64,000 nt of DNA from Diospyros lotus (Eukaryota; Streptophyta; Magnoliopsida; Ericales; Ebenaceae). Numbering within the stretch: position 1 is the first letter of the stretch; each line of letters begins with the position of its first letter. Positions 22,758-33,443 of this stretch are shown piece by piece. A model generated the notes under the pieces. It was not told the DNA's origin. It made no database searches and worked only from the letters and a program-made list of their open reading frames with translations. Location of the stretch: NCBI RefSeq assembly GCF_014633365.1, contig NC_068350.1, forward strand, positions 26,065,680 through 26,129,679. Direction: 5' to 3'. A program made the translations under genes and the position numbers.

Positions 22758-23657
22758 ATGGCTCCATCTAAATATGAATTAGATAAGTTTGATGGTAATG
22801 GTGATTTCTCTCTGTGGCAAAAGAAAATGACTGCTATATTGGTTCAAAACCAGTGCTCTGAAGCACTGGATGAACCTTCCATAACTAAGAAAGATAAAGT
22901 AGAACCCCCTCCTACTCCTGAAATGCGTAAAATGGATAGATTAGCCTATAGTCTAATTATTTTAAATCTTTCTGATAAAGTCCTTAGGCAAGTTAACAAA
23001 GAAAATACTGCCTTAAAGGTTTGGAATAAGCTAGAATCTTTGTGTATGACTAAATCTTTAACCAGTAAGATTTACTTAAAAGGAAAATTATTTGGTTTTA
23101 AAATGAATACCTCTAAATCTCTAGAAGAAAACCTAGATGACTTTAATGTCATTGTAATAGGTCTAGAAAACATAGATGAGAGTATTTCTGAAGAGAACCA
23201 AGCTGTAATCCTTTTAAATGCTTTGCCTGAGTCATATAGAGATTTAAGGACTGCAATGCAGTATGGCAGAACATCTTTATCCTTAGAGGATGTAGTGTCT
23301 GCCCTAAGATCTAGAGATCTTGAAGATGATAAGAAAGATAAGAAAATAAATAGTGCTAAAGGCTTAAATGTAAAGGGTAACTGGGAACATAAATCTAAGA
23401 ATAAAGGCAAAGGGAATTCAAGGGGTAGAAGTAAAATGAGGTCAAATTCAAAGTCTAAAGGAACTAGTAGGGGATCCTCAAAAACAAGAACATGCTGGTA
23501 TTGTAAGAAAGAGGGTCATGTAAGAAAGAATTGTTACAAAAGAAAGAAAGATCTAGAAAATGAGAGCCCTAGTAATCAAGATGCAGCAAATATTTCTGAT
23601 GGATATGATATTGCAGAAGGCCTAATTATGATAGAACATACCATAGGTGATAAGTGA
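22758..23657 (+). pseudogene. Copia gag with CCHC zinc knuckle, ending at a premature TGA
   Basis: The 299-residue frame starts at ATGGCTCCATCT, about 320 bp after the LTR. The N-terminal part 'YELDKFDGNGDFSLWQKKM' and the following helical region fit the UBN2-type capsid domain of plant Copia elements. It is followed by a basic Lys/Ser/Arg-rich linker and a CCHC zinc knuckle, CWYCKKEGHVRKNC, at about residues 245-258, which binds genomic RNA during packaging. The frame continues straight into protease after one TGA at 23655-23657, where the family would have Trp before ILDSG. Gag itself is open and otherwise looks complete. The TGA would cut off all of pol. Confidence 0.9.
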
Positions 23658-25321
23658 ATTTTAGATTCAGGTTGTACTTTTCACATGACACCTATGAGAG
23701 ACTGGTTGCTTAACTTCCAATATATAGAAGGTGGGAAAGTCCTAATGGGTAACAATCAATCATGCAATGTGACTAGTTTAGGATCAATCAGGTTTAAAAT
23801 GTGGGATGGGGCATATAGGACTTTAGATAATGTGAGACTTGTGCCAGACCTTAGAAGAAATCTTATTGCCCTAGGTATGTTAGATTCAAATGAAGGTCTT
23901 ATAAGTCAGAAAATGGTGTCCTTAAGGTGTTTAAATGATCCATAGTAGTTCTTAAGGGAATTCGTAAGCAAGGTAGGTATGTATGTCCTTCAAGGAGAGT
24001 CTATCTCTGGCAGTGCTGCAGTCTCATCTTCTGAAAATGATGACGTTGTCTTGTGGCATAGGAGATTAGGTCATATAGGAATGAAATGTTTACTAGAATT
24101 AAATAAACAAGAAATTTTAGATCCTAGGAGGATTAATAATTTAGACTTTTGTGAGACATGTGCCTTGGGCAAGTCTCACAGATTGCAGTTTTCTTTTGCA
24201 ATTCATAAGTCTAATGATGTCTTAGAGTATGTTCATTTCAATCTTTGGGGATCTCCCCAAGTCCGTAGCTCCCTTTCAGGTGCCCAATATTTTCTTTCCT
24301 TTATAGATGATTATTTTAGGAAGGTTTTGGTCTATTTCCTTAAATATAAGAGTGAAGCCTTTGCTAAATTTAAGGAGTGGAAGACCTATGTAGAACTGCA
24401 ATCAGGCAAGAAAATAAAGACCCTTAGAACGGATAATGGCCTGAAATTCTATAATCAAGAATTCTCAAATTTTTGCAAACAAGTAGGCATTGCAAGGTAT
24501 AAAACTTGCAGTGAAACACCTCAGCAAAATGGAGTTGTTGAAGGCATGAATAGATCTATTCTAAATAAGGTTAGATGTTTTTTGAAAGACTCAAATTTGC
24601 CCACGAAATTCTGGGTTGAAGTAGTTTCAACTGCCTGTTATCTTATAAATAGATCTCCTTCCTCTTCCATAGAATTTAGAACTCCAAAGCAATTATGGAG
24701 TGGGAAAATCCCATCCCTAAACCACCTTAGACCTTTTGGATGTATTGCATATGTCCATAAGAAAGAAGGGAAGTTAGACCCTAGAGTTAAGAAGGCTGTA
24801 TTCTTAGGATACCCTCAAGAGGTAAAAGGATACAAATTATGGCTGATTGAAGAAAAGAAAATTGTTATCAGCAGGGATGTAGTATTCAAAGAATCAGAAT
24901 ACTATACCCCAAATAAGGTGGAAAACATCAAGGTAGACCAAGTTAATAAATTTCAGTTTGAGATGGAAAGTGATAGCATTAAAGATAAGGTAGGAGAGTC
25001 TAACCAGGACATTCCTCAAGAGTCTAGCTCTCAAGATCTTGCTGAAACTAAAATGGAGAATGAGGATGGTGAAAATTCAGCTGAAATTATTCCAAAATTG
25101 GATAATTATGTTCTATCTAGGGATAGAGTGAGGAGAGAAACTAAACCTTCTGCAAGGTATGCCCATGCTGATATAATTGCCTATGCTCTTAATATTGGAG
25201 ATTCAATAAAGCATGAAAAACCTGTTAGTTATCAAGAATCTTGTTCAAGTAATTATAAAACTAATTGGTTAAAGGCAATGAAGGAAGAGATGGAATCTCT
25301 TCAAAAGAATAAAATCTGGAT
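23658..25321 (+). pseudogene. Copia protease and integrase, N-terminal part of pol
   Basis: Protease begins with ILDSGCTFHMT (active-site Asp in DSG). Two adjacent TAG codons at 23943-23948 and frame changes near 23912 and 23975 break the link to integrase. From 23979 the integrase is open. Its N-terminal zinc finger is seen in 'LWHRRLGHIGMK' and 'FCETCALGKSH'. Its core shows HFNLWGSP, where Copia integrases have Asp in place of Asn. The second Asp (LRTDNGLKF) and the Glu (QQNGVVEGMNR) are kept. The GKIPSLNHLRPFGC block and the acidic linker follow. The frame then enters RT at 'MESLQKNKIW', where Cassandra interrupts it. Confidence 0.9.
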
Positions 25322-25552
25322 TGTAATATCCCATTCGAGCGATAGGAAGGAACGAAACAACTTACCCTGATGGGCCTACACGAACTTCCCAGGGGGTCAC
25401 CCATCCTTGGATTACCCCAGGTTAAGGTTAAGCACGCTTAACTTGGGAGTTCTTTGCCAACATTCATCCCAAAAGGTATCCAGCTGGTGTTGTTTCCTTT
25501 CTTACACTATCCTCGATATATACTAACTTCTCTGGGCTCTCGGGGTATTACA
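25322..25552 (-). repeat. Cassandra LTR with fuller 5S segment (3' LTR)
   Basis: 231 bp. The 5S-like part, on the minus strand, spans about 25372-25455: A box at 25430-25444, C-box-like block at 25381-25406. A 6-bp duplication (GGTTAA twice, 25420-25431) lies between them, which disturbs normal Pol III internal-promoter spacing. Confidence 0.93.
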
Positions 25553-25553
25553 T

Positions 25554-25567
25554 TGTCCCCCCTTGAG
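25554..25567 (-). other. Cassandra polypurine tract
   Basis: On the minus strand this reads TCAAGGGGGGACA, just before the 3' LTR start TGTAATACC. Confidence 0.8.
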
Positions 25568-25750
25568 CACATGACGTCCTCATCATGCAACCTTACAACC
25601 AGTCCCAGATCTCCCCCCTTGCATGGCCAATGTGGGATTCGCCTAAGGTGCCTACACGCACCCCCCATTGGGGCCTACACACACCCTTCTTGGGACTCAA
25701 CCTCCTCGCTGAGGTTTGCCCCACCATCGCGCTCAGAGGCTCGGGGGTCG

Positions 25751-25763
25751 GCTCTGATACCAC
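25751..25763 (-). other. Cassandra primer binding site
   Basis: The minus strand reads GTGGTATCAGAGC next to the 5' LTR, an exact tRNA-iMet-type PBS. It fixes the element's orientation as minus. Confidence 0.92.
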
Positions 25764-25764
25764 C

Positions 25765-25974
25765 TGTAACATCCCGTTCGAGCGATAGGAAGGACCGAAA
25801 CAACTTACCCTGATGGGCCCACACGCACCCATCCTTGGATTACCCCAAGTTAAGCACGCTTAACTTAGGAGTTCTTTGCCAACATTCAGCCCAAAAGGTA
25901 TCCAGCTGGTGTTGTTTCCTTTCTTACACTATCCTCGATATATACTAACTTCTCTAGGCTCTCGAGGTATTACA
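25765..25974 (-). repeat. Cassandra LTR with partly deleted 5S segment (5' LTR)
   Basis: 210 bp. It keeps the A-box block (25852-25866) but lacks about 15 bp (AACTTCCCAGGGGGT on the plus strand) that are present in the other copy, so the 5S C-box side is incomplete. With the 6-bp duplication of the other LTR this explains the 21-bp length difference. Confidence 0.92.
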
Positions 25975-27438
25975 TGGATCCTGGTAAATAAACCTAAAGA
26001 GCAAAAGGTTATAGGTTGTAAATGGATATTCAAAAGAAAGCCAGGTGTCCCAAGTGTAGAACCAGCCAGATTTAAAGCTAGGGTAGTTGCCAAGGGTTTT
26101 TCCCAAAGAGAAGGCATAGACTACCATGAAGTGTTCTGCCTTGTAGTAAAGCATACCTCTATAAGGTTAGTTTTAGCCTTAGTAGCTTTACACGGCCTAG
26201 AGCTTGAGCAATTAGATGTTAAGACTGCTTTTCTCCATGGAAACCTAGAAGAGAAAATATATATGGATCAGCCTATAGGTTTCATAGAAAAAGGTAAGGA
26301 GAATAAGGTTTGCTTGTTGCAAAGGTCATTTTATGGTCTAAAGCAATCTCCTAGATAGTGGTTTGATGAGTTTATGCTCAAAGAAAATTACACTAGGTGT
26401 AACTTTGACCATTGTGTCTATTTTAAACAACTTAAAGAAAAGATGTTCATATATCTCCTTATATATGTAGATGATATGCTTATAGCATGTAAAGAAAATG
26501 GAGAAATAGATAGATTGACTCAAACCCTAAAATCAGAATTTGAAATGAAAACCCTAGGAGCAGCCAGGCGTATTTTAGGGATAGATATCACTAGAGATAG
26601 GAAAAAAGGTACCTTGACCTTGTCCCAATCTGGTTATTTAAAGAAAGTGATAAATCTCTTTGATATGGAAGGCTGTAAACCTGTTTCAAACCCTATTCCT
26701 TCCCATTTTAAGCTTCAAGCTGTAAAAGGAAATTTACCTAAGGAAGAAGTTGAGTATATGAAGAAGGTTCCTTACTCTAATGCAATAGGAAGCCTCATGT
26801 ATGCCATGATAAGTACTATGCCTGATATAGCCTATGGGGTTAGCCTAGTAAGTAGATTCATGTGCAATCCTTCTAAGGAACATTGGTCATTTGTTAAGTG
26901 GGTTCTTAGGTATTTAAAGGGATCAATTAATAAGGGTTTAGTGTTTAAATCAAATGCTGAAAATTCCAGCAGGATTAAGGGTTATTGTGATTCTGATTTT
27001 GCAGTTGATTTGGATAAAAGAAGATCCTTATCAGGATATGTTTTCACTTTAGGTGGAAATGTGATAAGTTGGAAAGAAAATCTCCAACACATAGTGGCTT
27101 TATCAACCACTGAGGCTGAATATGTTGCATTAACAGAAGCTATAAAAGAAGCTATGTGGTTGTAGGGAATAGTTAGAGAATTAGGTCTAGGTGACCAAAT
27201 TTCTAAGATATATTATGATTCCCAAAGTGCAATTCATCTCTCAAAGAATAGTGCATTTCATGAGAAAACCAAGCGCATAGATGTGCGTCTTCATTTTGTT
27301 AGAGATATTATAGCTAAAGGTCAGGTCAAGATAGAAAAGATTTCTACTCTAATAAATCCTGCAGATATCCTAACTAAATCAGTTCCTGTAGTTAAGTTTG
27401 AGCAGGCTTTAGATTTGCTCAATATTCTTCCAACGTAG
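25975..27438 (+). pseudogene. Copia reverse transcriptase and RNase H
   Basis: The frame resumes after the Cassandra TSD with WILVNKPKEQKVIGCKW, the usual start of plant Copia RT. It continues with LEQLDVKTAFLHGNL, SFYGLKQSPR and the catalytic LIYVDDMLIAC at about 26458-26490. The connection and RNase H follow, with KGYCDSDFAVDLDKRRS, then STTEAEYVALTEA and DILTKS near the end. Stops interrupt it at 26356-26358 (TAG, where the family has Gln before WF) and 27163-27165 (TAG for Trp). The terminal stop is TAG at 27436-27438. RT and RNase H active-site residues are retained, but the product could not be made as one protein. Confidence 0.92.
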
Positions 27439-27496
27439 CTGTGGAAGATTTGCAGGGGTCTCTAGTCATTATCCACTATTTAATCCATTCTTGAAT

Positions 27497-27508
27497 CAAG
27501 GTGGAATT
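27497..27508 (+). other. Polypurine tract of the Copia element
   Basis: CAAGGTGGAATT lies directly before the 3' LTR. It has the AAGGTGGA form common in plant Copia elements. Confidence 0.85.
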
Positions 27509-28311
27509 TGTTGATTTTATGTGATTCAAAATGTTTTCTCAACTTTATGTTGATTATATGAAATTTCTGAGCTACAGTTGTTATTCTTTATTTTTGAATT
27601 AAATGATGTTGACATTCTGTTGATATGTTTGTTGGACTATTGATTATATGTGGGCTGCTGAGTTTTATGGGCCGAGCCCATATTCGTCTCATGTGGCATT
27701 TAACGTTGCTGACCGAGCACATTTGTTGGTCTATGTTGGTGTTGCTATAAAAGGGCAATCTGATGCCCTAATCTCCAGAATGTTTTGATATTTACACTCT
27801 TGCTCTCTCTTTCTGAAACCCTAAGTCGGCAACTCTTGAAGCGAGACACATCCTGTGAATCCTTCATTCTGATCTCTGTTTCTATCGGTTTGTTAGTTGC
27901 TTCCATGGTAAGATCAGTCAATAAGTAAGTGTATTGCTTAATCTCTATGTTGTTTTGAACGCCTGAGGCATAAAAGGTTGGTTGACTGAAAAGAACAGAT
28001 ATTTAGTCTTGATCTTAAGATCAGTATTGAACAAATCTATCTTGATCTTGTTGTTTTGATTTTTGTTTTCAATTGTATTTTTGCAATACTGTTTTTACTT
28101 TCGTTTGATGATCTTGTAATCGATTGTAAACTTGAGATCTAGTGGATTGACTAGAGGCGGAGCCTCTGCCGTGAGTAGGATCTATTGATCCGAACACATA
28201 TATTGTTGTGTCTCTGTTTGGGTGTGTGAGTTGTGGTTGAATCTTTCGGTTTTACTGTTTACTACGCTTGATCTTTGTTTGGCCGAGGAAATAGGTTGGT
28301 TAAAACCTACA
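27509..28311 (+). repeat. 3' LTR of the Copia element
   Basis: 803 bp, the same length as the 5' LTR, with a TATA box TATAAAAG at 27746-27753. It is followed by TSD GCATC. Confidence 0.95.
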
Positions 28312-28316
28312 GCATC

Positions 28317-29518
28317 TCGAGTGGAAATTAAACTCCAACTGCTCTGTTGCACCTTTCAGGGCTCTAGACAAGTACTCAAGGTAGATCATGAACAAGAAAG
28401 GGGACAAAGTATCCCCTTGTTTAAGCCCTCTCCTACCCTTAAAGAACCCACACATGCTTCTGTTAACAACCATAGAATAAGAGGGCGTAGTCACACACTC
28501 AACCACCTATTTAATAAATAATAGAGGAAAGCCCAGCTCTTCCAAAACCTGCTTAAGGAAATCCAGCACATTAAATCATAAGCTTTGTGAAGGTCCACTT
28601 TGATGAGGCATCCTGGAGAGATCCTCTTCCTGGTGTATTTTCTCATGAGCTCTTGGGTCAATTGGACTTTTTCAGCAAGGCTTTTCTCTTGAACAAAGCT
28701 AGATTGAGCTTGGTCTATAATTGAGCCAAGAGAGGGGCTAATCCGGAAGCCATAATCTTGGAAATGACTTTGTAAAGAACATTACAACATACAATAGGTC
28801 TGAAGTCCCCTACCGATGAGGCATGGCTAGATTTGGGCACCAAAATAATAGTCGTGTGGTTGACCTTCTTGAGGAGTCTGTTCGACAAGAAAAACTCTTG
28901 GACAGCCCGACATAACTGATCCCCAACGATGTGCCATGAACTCTTGAAAAAACATGTCGAGAACCCATTAAGACCTAGAGCCTTGTCATCCCCAATATCA
29001 AAAAGGGCTGATTTAATCTCGTGGACACTGATAGCTCTAGTAAGGCTATTCGCCTGTTGCCTTGAAATAGATGGCCCCAATTTCAAAATGAAAGGATCAA
29101 TAGGCTCACAGCTACTATCGGTCCTAAGCAAATTCTGATAGAATCTCACAAATTCATCTGCAACCTGGCTGCCATAAGAAGTGATGGACCTATCCTCCCT
29201 AACCACACTAGCAATAAAATTCCTCTTAAAGTTCCTCTTGACCATAGAGTGGAAGAATTTGGTACACTTATCACTTTGCTTCAGATAGGAGCACTTAGCT
29301 TTTTGGAGGAAGAAAAGCCTGTTAGCCTCTTTTAACAATAAATATTTTTTCCTGAGATCTACAACTTGACCTTGAAGCCCAACAAAATGCGGTTGATCGT
29401 GAAGAGCCATTTGGGCCTCCTTCAGGTCTTGGGAAGCCTTCTCAGCTCTAGATGAAATGTGCCCAAAGTGCTTAACATTAAGCTTACGTAGGGGAAACTT
29501 AAGCTGCTTTAACTTCAT
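28317..29518 (-). pseudogene. LINE reverse transcriptase, N-terminal half
   Basis: On the minus strand the 267-codon frame 28715-29518 gives the linker after endonuclease, 'ALGLNGFSTCFFKSSW' (RT motif 0) and 'ILVPKSSHASSVGDFRPI' (motifs 1-2). A second frame, 28300-28506, gives 'FFKGRRGLKQGDTLSPFLF' (motif 4) and ends at the Copia junction. A stop or frame break lies between them near 28507-28714, where the 'GCLIKVDLHKAYD'-like catalytic block can be partly read. Together with 21013-21635 this rebuilds a normal plant L1 RT order. Conserved residues are visible but the gene is broken several times. Confidence 0.9.
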
Positions 29519-29614
29519 GCAAAACTCATACTTTTTAGTCCCTGGAATATGGATCTGCCACTCTGAGCTGACAATCCCACTAAAATCTCATGAGTAACCG
29601 ACGTATTAAAGAAT

Positions 29615-30237
29615 TTAAACGCCCTCCTCCGAGACCAAGAGGGATAAAAAATCGAAACAAGAGAGAAAGTTCACTTGCCCGTATAAACCTTCTATCATCC
29701 ATTGATTATTAGACATAGCTCTGTCAAGCTTAGATAAAACCCTATTGTTTGACCAGGTGAAGAAACACCTTAATGAAGACAACTTAGATAGCCCAGCAGC
29801 CAAATAACAATCATAGAAGTCCTTAAGCACAAAAGGCGAGACTTCAAGGCCATTGTACTTTTCCTCAGGCCTCAGGACACAATTAAAATCCCCCAAAAGA
29901 AGCCAGGGGCTAGAGCACTGAGAGCCAAACTCCACAAGGTTGGACCAAAGCGGTCTTCTGGCCACCACAGAATTATATGCATAAATAAAATTAATGCAAA
30001 AAGAACAGGAAGTGACCTTACACTTAGCTCTGTAATGAATCACTTGGGGTGAAAACTCAATGGGCTCAAGCTGAACTTTATCTTAGTCCCAGAGAATGAG
30101 AATTCTCTCGCCTTCATGAAGATGAAACTTATCCATTCCCATCCTCTACTGAACTTATTATGCATGATCGAAGCAAGCTTGGATTGAGAGAGCTTGGTTT
30201 CCAGAATACCCATAATATCAATATGATGCATCTGCAT
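29615..30237 (-). pseudogene. LINE apurinic/apyrimidinic-like endonuclease domain
   Basis: The frame at 30040-30237 contains 'DIMGILETKLS', the ETK motif of L1 endonucleases that nick the target DNA. The frame at 29615-30043 contains 'SPWLLLGDFNCVL' (GDFN motif) and 'FFTWSNNRVLSKLDRAMSN', both characteristic of the exonuclease-endonuclease-phosphatase fold in plant LINEs. A stop or frame break separates the two at about 30040. The position upstream of RT on the minus strand is as expected for ORF2. Confidence 0.88.
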
Positions 30238-30492
30238 GAGGAAAGAATCCCCATGCTATTTTAGAGGCCCATTTAGGCCCCTGATGTTCTAGCAACCAAT
30301 CTTCATGGCGGGAAAGCAAAGGCATGGCCAGGAGAGATTTGTTCTTCTCTGCATCAGGAACCTTAGGGATAAGATCCCCAGCCTTGTCATGACCTTGCTT
30401 TCTAATCTTACCATCCTGCAGCTTACGTGAACCATTAGTTTCGTGAACTTCTGAATCCTCGTGGTGCTTGCTGCCCCTTTTCCTCTTACTTT

Positions 30493-31746
30493 TCACCACT
30501 TGGAATTAATCTTCCAAAACAGCTTTCGAAGGGCAACCCTGCAAGGATTATCCCTCCTCTTGATTCTCCACCTGGGCTTGACAAACAGAATCCAGGGTCC
30601 CCTACTAGGCTTCCAAGGCCTTTGGAAGACTAGAAGGACCAACTTGCTGGGAAGAGTCCCTGGGTTCCTCCCTAGGGGAGCCTTCCTCCCTAACGTCCTT
30701 GCTCTCTTCAAATTGGATATTCGGCTGGGGTGGACCATTTCCCATCTCGGTCGGCCTACTGTCCCTTTTGCATCCCGATTCCAAGTGTCCCAAGAATCTG
30801 CATCTGGAGAAAAATTTTGGTTCACACTCATAAACCCCTTTCTGCTGCTTGACTCTACCAAAAGGAAACTCAATTTCAAAAGATCTAGTAAGCTCATTCA
30901 AAGCCTCAATCTCCACCAAAACACAAGCAAACGAGATTCGCTCCTTGGTGACAGTGAGCTTGTCAGTCATAATAGGCTTTCCAATAGCAGAAGCAATCTT
31001 ACTCAAAGCTTTAACATTCCAACAGCTTAACGGTAAGCTCGGCAATGCTATCCAAACTAACATTATGCTACCCATCTTATTGTCAAAATCAAAATCAGGA
31101 GGCATCTTCTTAAGCATGAGAGGGCAACCATAGGCAAAGTACGGGCCCTTTAGTAGAACTTATCTCCGGACTCCTTATCCGCAAACTTAAAAACAAGCCA
31201 CCCAGTGGAATGGGATAGGTATTGATAACTAACTTTCCATGAGGCGCACAGTTTTAAGAGGGCAGCCCGACCTGGGAATTTTCCAACAAAGAATCCAACC
31301 AAACAGAAACCCCAAGCTTCCTCAACGTCATCAACATCTTGGTCCCCAAGAACTACAAGAGAACCTTGTTTCTCAATGGCTTGCAGCGAAAATCCTTGCT
31401 GCTATTTGTTGTTTGTAAAAAGGCCAACCCAGGGAGCCTTTTCCTTAACCCCAGCCTTGTACTTTGATCTGGCCTCATCTGGGTAGATTTTCGAGTCAGT
31501 TTCTTTATCTCCCAAAGTTCGGGTGACACTTGGAAAAGACCCCTCTTTACTATTGGAGCCTTCACAAGGGAACTTAAGAACTGGGCCCTCACCGTCGGAA
31601 TAGGGAACCAACTTTAATGCAGGAACACTCTCCAGTCTGAGGTCAACTTTTGCCCCATTGACCCCTACAAAGCCTAGCGATGCTGAATCCTTAGCCTTAA
31701 TTTTTCCCCCATTAGGGGGTAGTTGGGAATATGAGTGCTCTCCCAA
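30493..31746 (-). pseudogene. LINE ORF1: DUF4283-like and zinc-knuckle protein
   Basis: The N-terminal frame 31402-31746 is polar and low in motifs. Near 31160-31330 the translation reads like the DUF4283 RNA-binding region ('STGWLVFKFADKESGDKFY'). The frame 30605-31117 continues it and ends with a zinc-knuckle-like 'ECEPKFFSRCRFLGHLESGC', in which the usual Cys before SRC is Phe. A Ser/Gly/Pro-rich tail follows. Frame breaks separate these parts. In plant L1 elements this protein binds the LINE RNA. The minus-strand start lies near 31746 or further upstream; I cannot fix it. Confidence 0.8.
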
Positions 31747-32156
31747 CTGATTTAAAAATTAATCTGACACTAGGCTGGAAGCAGAACCCATGCCAGTTAG
31801 ATTAAAAATTGAATCAGCTGCCACAGAAAACCCCATATCCCTAATAAATAAGAAAAATGGAGATGAAAGAACCCAGATCCGCAAAGAGACTCAACGAACC
31901 ACACCAAAAATCACAACAACTCCCTTTGAAATTCAAAAACCAGAAATGGGAAAAGTCGAACTTGAAATTTATAATTTAAAACTTCAAGTCTGTCGAGGGA
32001 GAGACCCATCCCTTAAATCAAGTTAGCAAAGTCAAAAACCTGCTGCAAATCATGATGGAAAAAGGAGCATGCCCCCAATCCACAAACCGACCACAGAAAC
32101 AAAAATATGAGAAATTTGGAACTCAATGAAGCAAAGAGGCAGCCTTGTAAGAAGAA

Positions 32157-32180
32157 CCCCCCCCCCCCCCCCCCCCCCCC
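32157..32180 (+). repeat. Homopolymer of 24 C
   Basis: An uninterrupted C run lies near the LINE 5' end, about 15 bp inside the proposed TSD. The exact length in such runs is prone to assembly error. Confidence 0.9.
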
Positions 32181-32206
32181 AACCGAGAGCTTTTTTCTCT
32201 AAATAC

Positions 32207-33195
32207 AAAAATATAAATATAACCACATTAAAAATACATTATCTTTCCTCTTAACCTTGGGGTTTTAGAGGATTAGTCAACTTTTTTAGATTTGGCTAAA
32301 GTGTTATTAAAAATACTAGGGTAAAATGATGGCTCATAAGTGTAATATTTAAAAATTTTGGAAAGATTTTTTGGACATTAAATTAAATTTTGAGAAATAA
32401 TGAGAATTAAATCAAAATATAGCCTATTGGTAATTTAGCAAAATTAGTGGGTTTGGGATGGAATCTCAACGAAATAATGGAAGATTTCAAAGGATTTGGG
32501 CCTAAGTATAATTTGTGAAAAACTACAAATAAGCGAATTTTTAATAAATTAATGAACCAACTTTGAGGTCCAAATTAAAGTGGAGCAAATTAAATTGGAC
32601 TGAATCCAATACTAGGCTCCATTGACAACATGAAGGGGAACTTGTATGACCCACTTTTATAAAAGATTGTAAAAAATATATATATTAGAAGTTACTTAAA
32701 CGTAACGTAGGGTGAAAAATATGAAAGGTTGGTCATAAGCCTATTTTGAAATTATTTAGAAAACAATTGGGACAAAATCAAGACCCACCAAAAGGTAGGT
32801 ATCTAAGTGGACATAGAATACAACGGTAACTTTGGATTTCAATAGTAAGAAATAAAAAAAAAAAAAAAAAAAAACAGACTCAAAAGATTGTAAAAAAACA
32901 AAAAGCGAGACACGACAAATGTTTTGGGAACCTGAAACGCAAAAGGGTAAAAAACTACTTTTTGGTTCAAATTTTTTTAAGATAACAAGAAAGATATGAA
33001 AAGTAAAAGAATGAAAAAAAAATAATTCAAATTGAGATGTTAATGGAGGAAGAAATCACACTAGAGGGATGGAAAAATCAGCAGAAACTGACAGCTCTTC
33101 GGCGACAAACAACCCAAAATGTATAGGATCGCAGGGGAGATGAAATTGAAAACTTCCTACCATAAAAGGGTTAATTTATTCTAGCTTTGAGGTAT
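32207..33195. other. Unassigned AT-rich interval, possibly an eroded LTR
   Basis: No coding motif is seen. Phrases such as 'ggcctaagtataatttgtgaaaa' and 'gtgtaatatttaaaaattttgg' (about 32330-32520) recall U3 sequences of the Gypsy LTRs in this window (compare 56400-56560), but I find no LTR ends or TSD. A run of about 20 A lies near 32855-32875. Confidence 0.35.
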
Positions 33196-33443
33196 GTTCG
33201 AGACAGTGGCAGAGCCTGAAGTTTTTACTTTTTACTTGGGTGGACAAAATTAAATAATAAAAAAAATTTGAAATAACATAATATTTAAGAAAATATATTA
33301 ATAAATTATTATAATTATTCTTGATGTATTTTTATATTTTGATAATGTCGCATAATGACATTATTATCAATTTCATTAAATATATTATTTTCAATATATA
33401 CAACTAAACTGTTATTCGATAATTGATCTCCAATTTGATTATG

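Larger units (their letters stand above)
25322..25974 (-). mobile_element. Cassandra TRIM retrotransposon with 5S-rRNA-derived LTRs, TSD TGGAT
   Basis: The element is 653 bp, with LTRs 25322-25552 and 25765-25974 and perfect TSDs TGGAT (25317-25321 and 25975-25979). On the minus strand the LTR begins TGTAATACC and ends in GTTACA or ATTACA. The 212-bp internal region carries a PBS next to one LTR and a PPT next to the other, and no ORF, which is the TRIM layout. The minus strand of each LTR contains 5S rRNA sequence: an A-box block AAGTTAAGCGTGCTT in both LTRs, and GGATGGGTGACC followed by CTGGGAAGT in the left one. That combination defines Cassandra, a non-autonomous family known from many vascular plants. 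It sits inside Copia RT. Confidence 0.96.
21636..28311 (+). mobile_element. Tork-like Ty1/Copia element, TSD GCATC, split by Cassandra
   Basis: The ends are TGTTGATTTTATG (21636) and AAAACCTACA (28311), with perfect TSDs GCATC (21631-21635 and 28312-28316) in LINE RT sequence. The LTRs are both 803 bp (21636-22438 and 27509-28311) and differ at about 47 positions in my by-eye alignment, near 6%, mostly transitions. Gag, protease, integrase, RT and RNase H follow in Copia order. The element is defective: several in-frame stops, a frameshifted stretch near 23912-23975, an altered integrase active-site residue and a Cassandra inserted at the start of RT. The gag resembles the Tork lineage (Tnt1 group). 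Confidence 0.95.
18918..32195 (-). mobile_element. L1-type LINE, split by CACTA and Copia insertions
   Basis: Minus-strand order from high to low coordinates is ORF1 (DUF4283-like and zinc knuckle), endonuclease, reverse transcriptase, zf-RVT-like C-terminus, then an A-rich tail that appears as a T run at 18918-18927 on the plus strand. Possible TSDs are TCTCTACATAC (18907-18917) and TCTCTAAATAC (32196-32206), 10 of 11 bases. Removing the Copia and CACTA insertions leaves about 5.3 kb, close to the usual length of plant L1 elements. All coding parts carry stops or frameshifts, so it is dead. It must predate both nested insertions. Confidence 0.9.

Noticed and set aside
25370..25455. A genuine 5S rRNA gene
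   Set aside because: Only part of 5S is present, it is disrupted, and it lies within LTRs of a Cassandra element; not a 5S rDNA unit.
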